From NCBI GenBank assembly GCA_002366885.1, contig DFCD01000083.1:1-15042 (forward strand): a stretch of DNA of 15,042 nt, read 5' to 3'. Under the pieces are notes generated by a model, which saw only the letters and a program-made list of their open reading frames with translations, made no database searches and had not been told where the DNA came from. The position numbers and the translations under genes were made by a program. Positions within the stretch are counted from its first letter, which is position 1; each line of letters starts with the position of its first letter. Of the stretch, positions 13,308 to 15,042 are shown piece by piece. The stretch comes from Verrucomicrobia bacterium UBA3063. Lineage in GTDB: Bacteria > Verrucomicrobiota > Verrucomicrobiia > Methylacidiphilales > Verrucolacustridaceae.

Positions 13308-14918
13308 TTATCGAACCGAAAGGGATTTCTCAACCCGCTTTTCCTTCCGCCCGGGCAGAAGAAAATACGACAAGCTGTCGATAAGGGCGTGGGCGCTGGC
13401 CTCGAGAATGTTGGTGGAGACTCCCACGGTTCCCCATTCGCTCTGGCCGTCGGTGGACTCCACGAGCACGCGAATCCGTGCGGCGGTGCCACCACGGGAG
13501 TTGACGATGCGGACCTTGTAATCGATCAGCTTCAACTTTTTCAGGGCGGGGAAGGCGGGCAGAAGGGATTTGCGTAGGGCGGCATCGAGCGCGTTGACCG
13601 GACCGTCCCCGTTGGCGGAGGTTTTGCGGACCTTGGGGCCGACCCGGACCACCACGGTGGCCTTGCTGGTTTCGCGGGCCTTGGGGCGTGCCCGGGCGAC
13701 CTCCACCTTGTAGGAGTCGAGCAGGAAGGGGGTGGGCAGTTTTTCCAAGGAGCGGCGCACCAGCAGTTCGAAGGAGGCATCGGCGGCTTCAAACTCGTAG
13801 CCCTCCTTCTCCAGTTTTTTGATGTGGGCGAGGATTGCGCGGGTGGAGGCTGCCTTTTCGTCAAGGGTGATACCCAGTTCACGCGCCTTCATCATGACGT
13901 TGGCCCCGCCGGAAAGTTCCCCCACGAGGATACGCTGATGGTTGCCGACTTCCCCGGGCTCAATGTGTTCGAAGCTGGCGGACAGCTTGTTCACCGCGTT
14001 GACGTGCATCCCGCCTTTGTGGGCAAAGGCGGTGCGACCCACGAAGGGGGCGCGGGGATCGTGCTGAAGGTTGGCCAGCTCGTCGACAAAGCCGGACAAG
14101 TCGGAAAGTTTTTTCAGATTTCCTGGCGGCAGGATCTTTTTCCCGAGTTTCAGTTCCAGGATGGGCAGGACGGTGGTGAGGTTGCAGTTGCCGGTGCGCT
14201 CCCCGTAGCCGTTCATGGTTCCCTGGATCTGGAGGACCCCCTCCTCGACCGCGGCCACGGCATTGGCCACGCCCAGGCCGCAGTCGTTATGGGTATGGAT
14301 GCCGATCCGGCTTTGGGAAAACCGGGAGCGGGCTTCACGGACGACAGCGGCGATCTCGGAGGGGAGGCGGCCCCCGTTGGTATCGCAGAGCACAAGGTAG
14401 CTGGCCCCGGACTCGGCGGCAGCTTCCAGCGTTTGGAGGGCGTAGGAGGAGTCGGCGGAATGACCGTCAAAGAAGTGTTCGGCGTCGTAAATCACCTCCC
14501 GGTCTTCTTTTTTCAGAAAGGCGACGGTGTCGCGGATCATGGCGAGGTTTTCCTCGGCGGTGGTGCGGAGGACTTTTTCGACGTGGAGGAGCCAGCTTTT
14601 GCCGAAGATCGTGACGACGGGGGTTTCCGCATCCAGCAGGAGTCTGACCTGGGGATCGGAGGATGCGGCAGTGCCGGCCCGGCGGGTGGAACCGAAGGCG
14701 GCGAGTTTACAGGAGCCCCATTTCAGTTTCTTGGCTTCGGGAAAGAATTCGCGGTCCTTGTCGTTGGAGCCGGGCCAGCCGCCTTCCACGTAATGAATTC
14801 CATAAGCGGCCAGCTTTTCGGCTAGGCGGAGTTTGTCGGACAGGGAGAAATGAACGCCCTCACCCTGGGCCCCGTCGCGCAGGGTTGTGTCGTAGATGGT
14901 GAGCTGATCCTTGGCCAT
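13308..14918 (-). CDS. cimA: (R)-citramalate synthase (CimA)
   Basis: 536 residues. It condenses acetyl-CoA with pyruvate to (R)-citramalate, the threonine-independent first step to 2-oxobutanoate and isoleucine. The catalytic TIM barrel opens with YDTTLRDGAQGEGVHFS (9-25). Metal-binding HTHND is at 208-212, GTMNGYGERTGNCNL at 233-247, and AFAHKGGMHVNAV (297-309) favours CimA over isopropylmalate synthase. The C-terminal part (about 410-520) is the LeuA-type allosteric dimer domain (LIDYKVRIVNSRGGTAARIRV), which in this family often binds isoleucine or leucine. The length of about 530 is normal for this CimA subtype. The ATG has no Shine-Dalgarno; a TATTAT lies six bases upstream, so the message may be leaderless. 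It is the only amino-acid pathway gene seen, transcribed alone or with tRNA-Asn. Homocitrate synthase is a less likely alternative. Confidence 0.95.
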   Translation of the reverse strand: MAKDQLTIYDTTLRDGAQGEGVHFSLSDKLRLAEKLAAYGIHYVEGGWPGSNDKDREFFPEAKKLKWGSCKLAAFGSTRRAGTAASSDPQVRLLLDAETPVVTIFGKSWLLHVEKVLRTTAEENLAMIRDTVAFLKKEDREVIYDAEHFFDGHSADSSYALQTLEAAAESGASYLVLCDTNGGRLPSEIAAVVREARSRFSQSRIGIHTHNDCGLGVANAVAAVEEGVLQIQGTMNGYGERTGNCNLTTVLPILELKLGKKILPPGNLKKLSDLSGFVDELANLQHDPRAPFVGRTAFAHKGGMHVNAVNKLSASFEHIEPGEVGNHQRILVGELSGGANVMMKARELGITLDEKAASTRAILAHIKKLEKEGYEFEAADASFELLVRRSLEKLPTPFLLDSYKVEVARARPKARETSKATVVVRVGPKVRKTSANGDGPVNALDAALRKSLLPAFPALKKLKLIDYKVRIVNSRGGTAARIRVLVESTDGQSEWGTVGVSTNILEASAHALIDSLSYFLLPGRKEKRVEKSLSVR

Positions 14919-15042
14919 TAGGTCATAATAGTCGGAATCCGTGGTTGTTGAAAGAAAGCGGTTTGGCTGTTGGGTGCTAAGGGATTCAGGAGTTAAGGGG
15001 CTAATAAAATAAGCGGCGACGAGTGGCCGACTGCCATGAAAA
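14919..15042. other. Non-coding right edge
   Basis: Apart from the candidate cimA promoter nothing is recognised in these 124 bases. They are richer in A/T than the genes. An ATG at 15036 followed by AAAA could open a rightward gene beyond the edge, but three codons are too few to call. Confidence 0.4.
14925..14953 (-). promoter_or_regulatory. Candidate leaderless promoter of cimA
   Basis: On the minus strand TATTAT (14925-14930, five of six -10 bases) ends six bases before the cimA ATG. TTTCAA (14948-14953) sits 17 bases upstream as a weak -35. Transcription would begin at about the ATG itself. The -10 match is good and the -35 is poor. Confidence 0.4.

Noticed and set aside
15036..15042. 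Start of a rightward gene at the window edge
   Set aside because: Only ATG plus four bases are visible; nothing can be concluded.

Overview
The window is a high-GC, gene-dense stretch of a Gram-negative chromosome. Evidence for an outer membrane is an RND efflux pump with its lipoprotein adaptor. The mix of genes (an actinobacterial-looking ClpS with a DUF2017-type partner, CimA-type citramalate synthase, sterol-type triterpene enzymes, tRNA genes without encoded CCA) would fit a member of the Verrucomicrobiota/PVC group, but this is inference and a 15 kb window cannot prove it.

Layout. Positions 1-6404 read leftward as a run of a CHASE2-like membrane protein, the GTPase Obg, an RND adaptor lipoprotein and an RND inner-membrane transporter whose 3' end lies off the window. 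Diverging from these at 6488 is a rightward pair, ClpS and a DUF2017-like protein (TTGA overlap). Then comes the most interesting part, 7312-11947. A rightward squalene-epoxidase-like flavoprotein gene, preceded by a good sigma-54-type promoter candidate, converges on a leftward, overlapping three-gene unit: GtrA-type membrane protein, PIG-L-type deacetylase, oxidosqualene-cyclase-type triterpene cyclase. Rightward from 12026 are an unrecognised small protein and a 24-residue-repeat (YwqK/MORN_2-like) protein, followed by tRNA-Arg(CCG). tRNA-Asn(GTT) and cimA (citramalate synthase) face back from the right edge.

How the genes may work together. The epoxidase and cyclase are the two enzymes that commit squalene to the sterol-type (epoxide) route rather than the hopanoid route. 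The cyclase has the Asp-Cys-Thr-Ala-Glu acid motif of oxidosqualene cyclases and not the Asp-x-Asp-Asp motif of squalene-hopene cyclases. Its translational coupling to a sugar-deacetylase-type enzyme and a GtrA-type polyprenyl-sugar transporter suggests, as a hypothesis, that the cyclised triterpenoid is modified with an amino sugar or delivered together with a glycolipid. No squalene synthase and no later sterol-tailoring genes are in view.

Overlaps of exactly four bases (NTGA) join five gene pairs and use all four possible first bases. There are no CRISPR arrays, insertion sequences, rRNA genes or phage genes. No gene-free stretch longer than about 125 bases exists.
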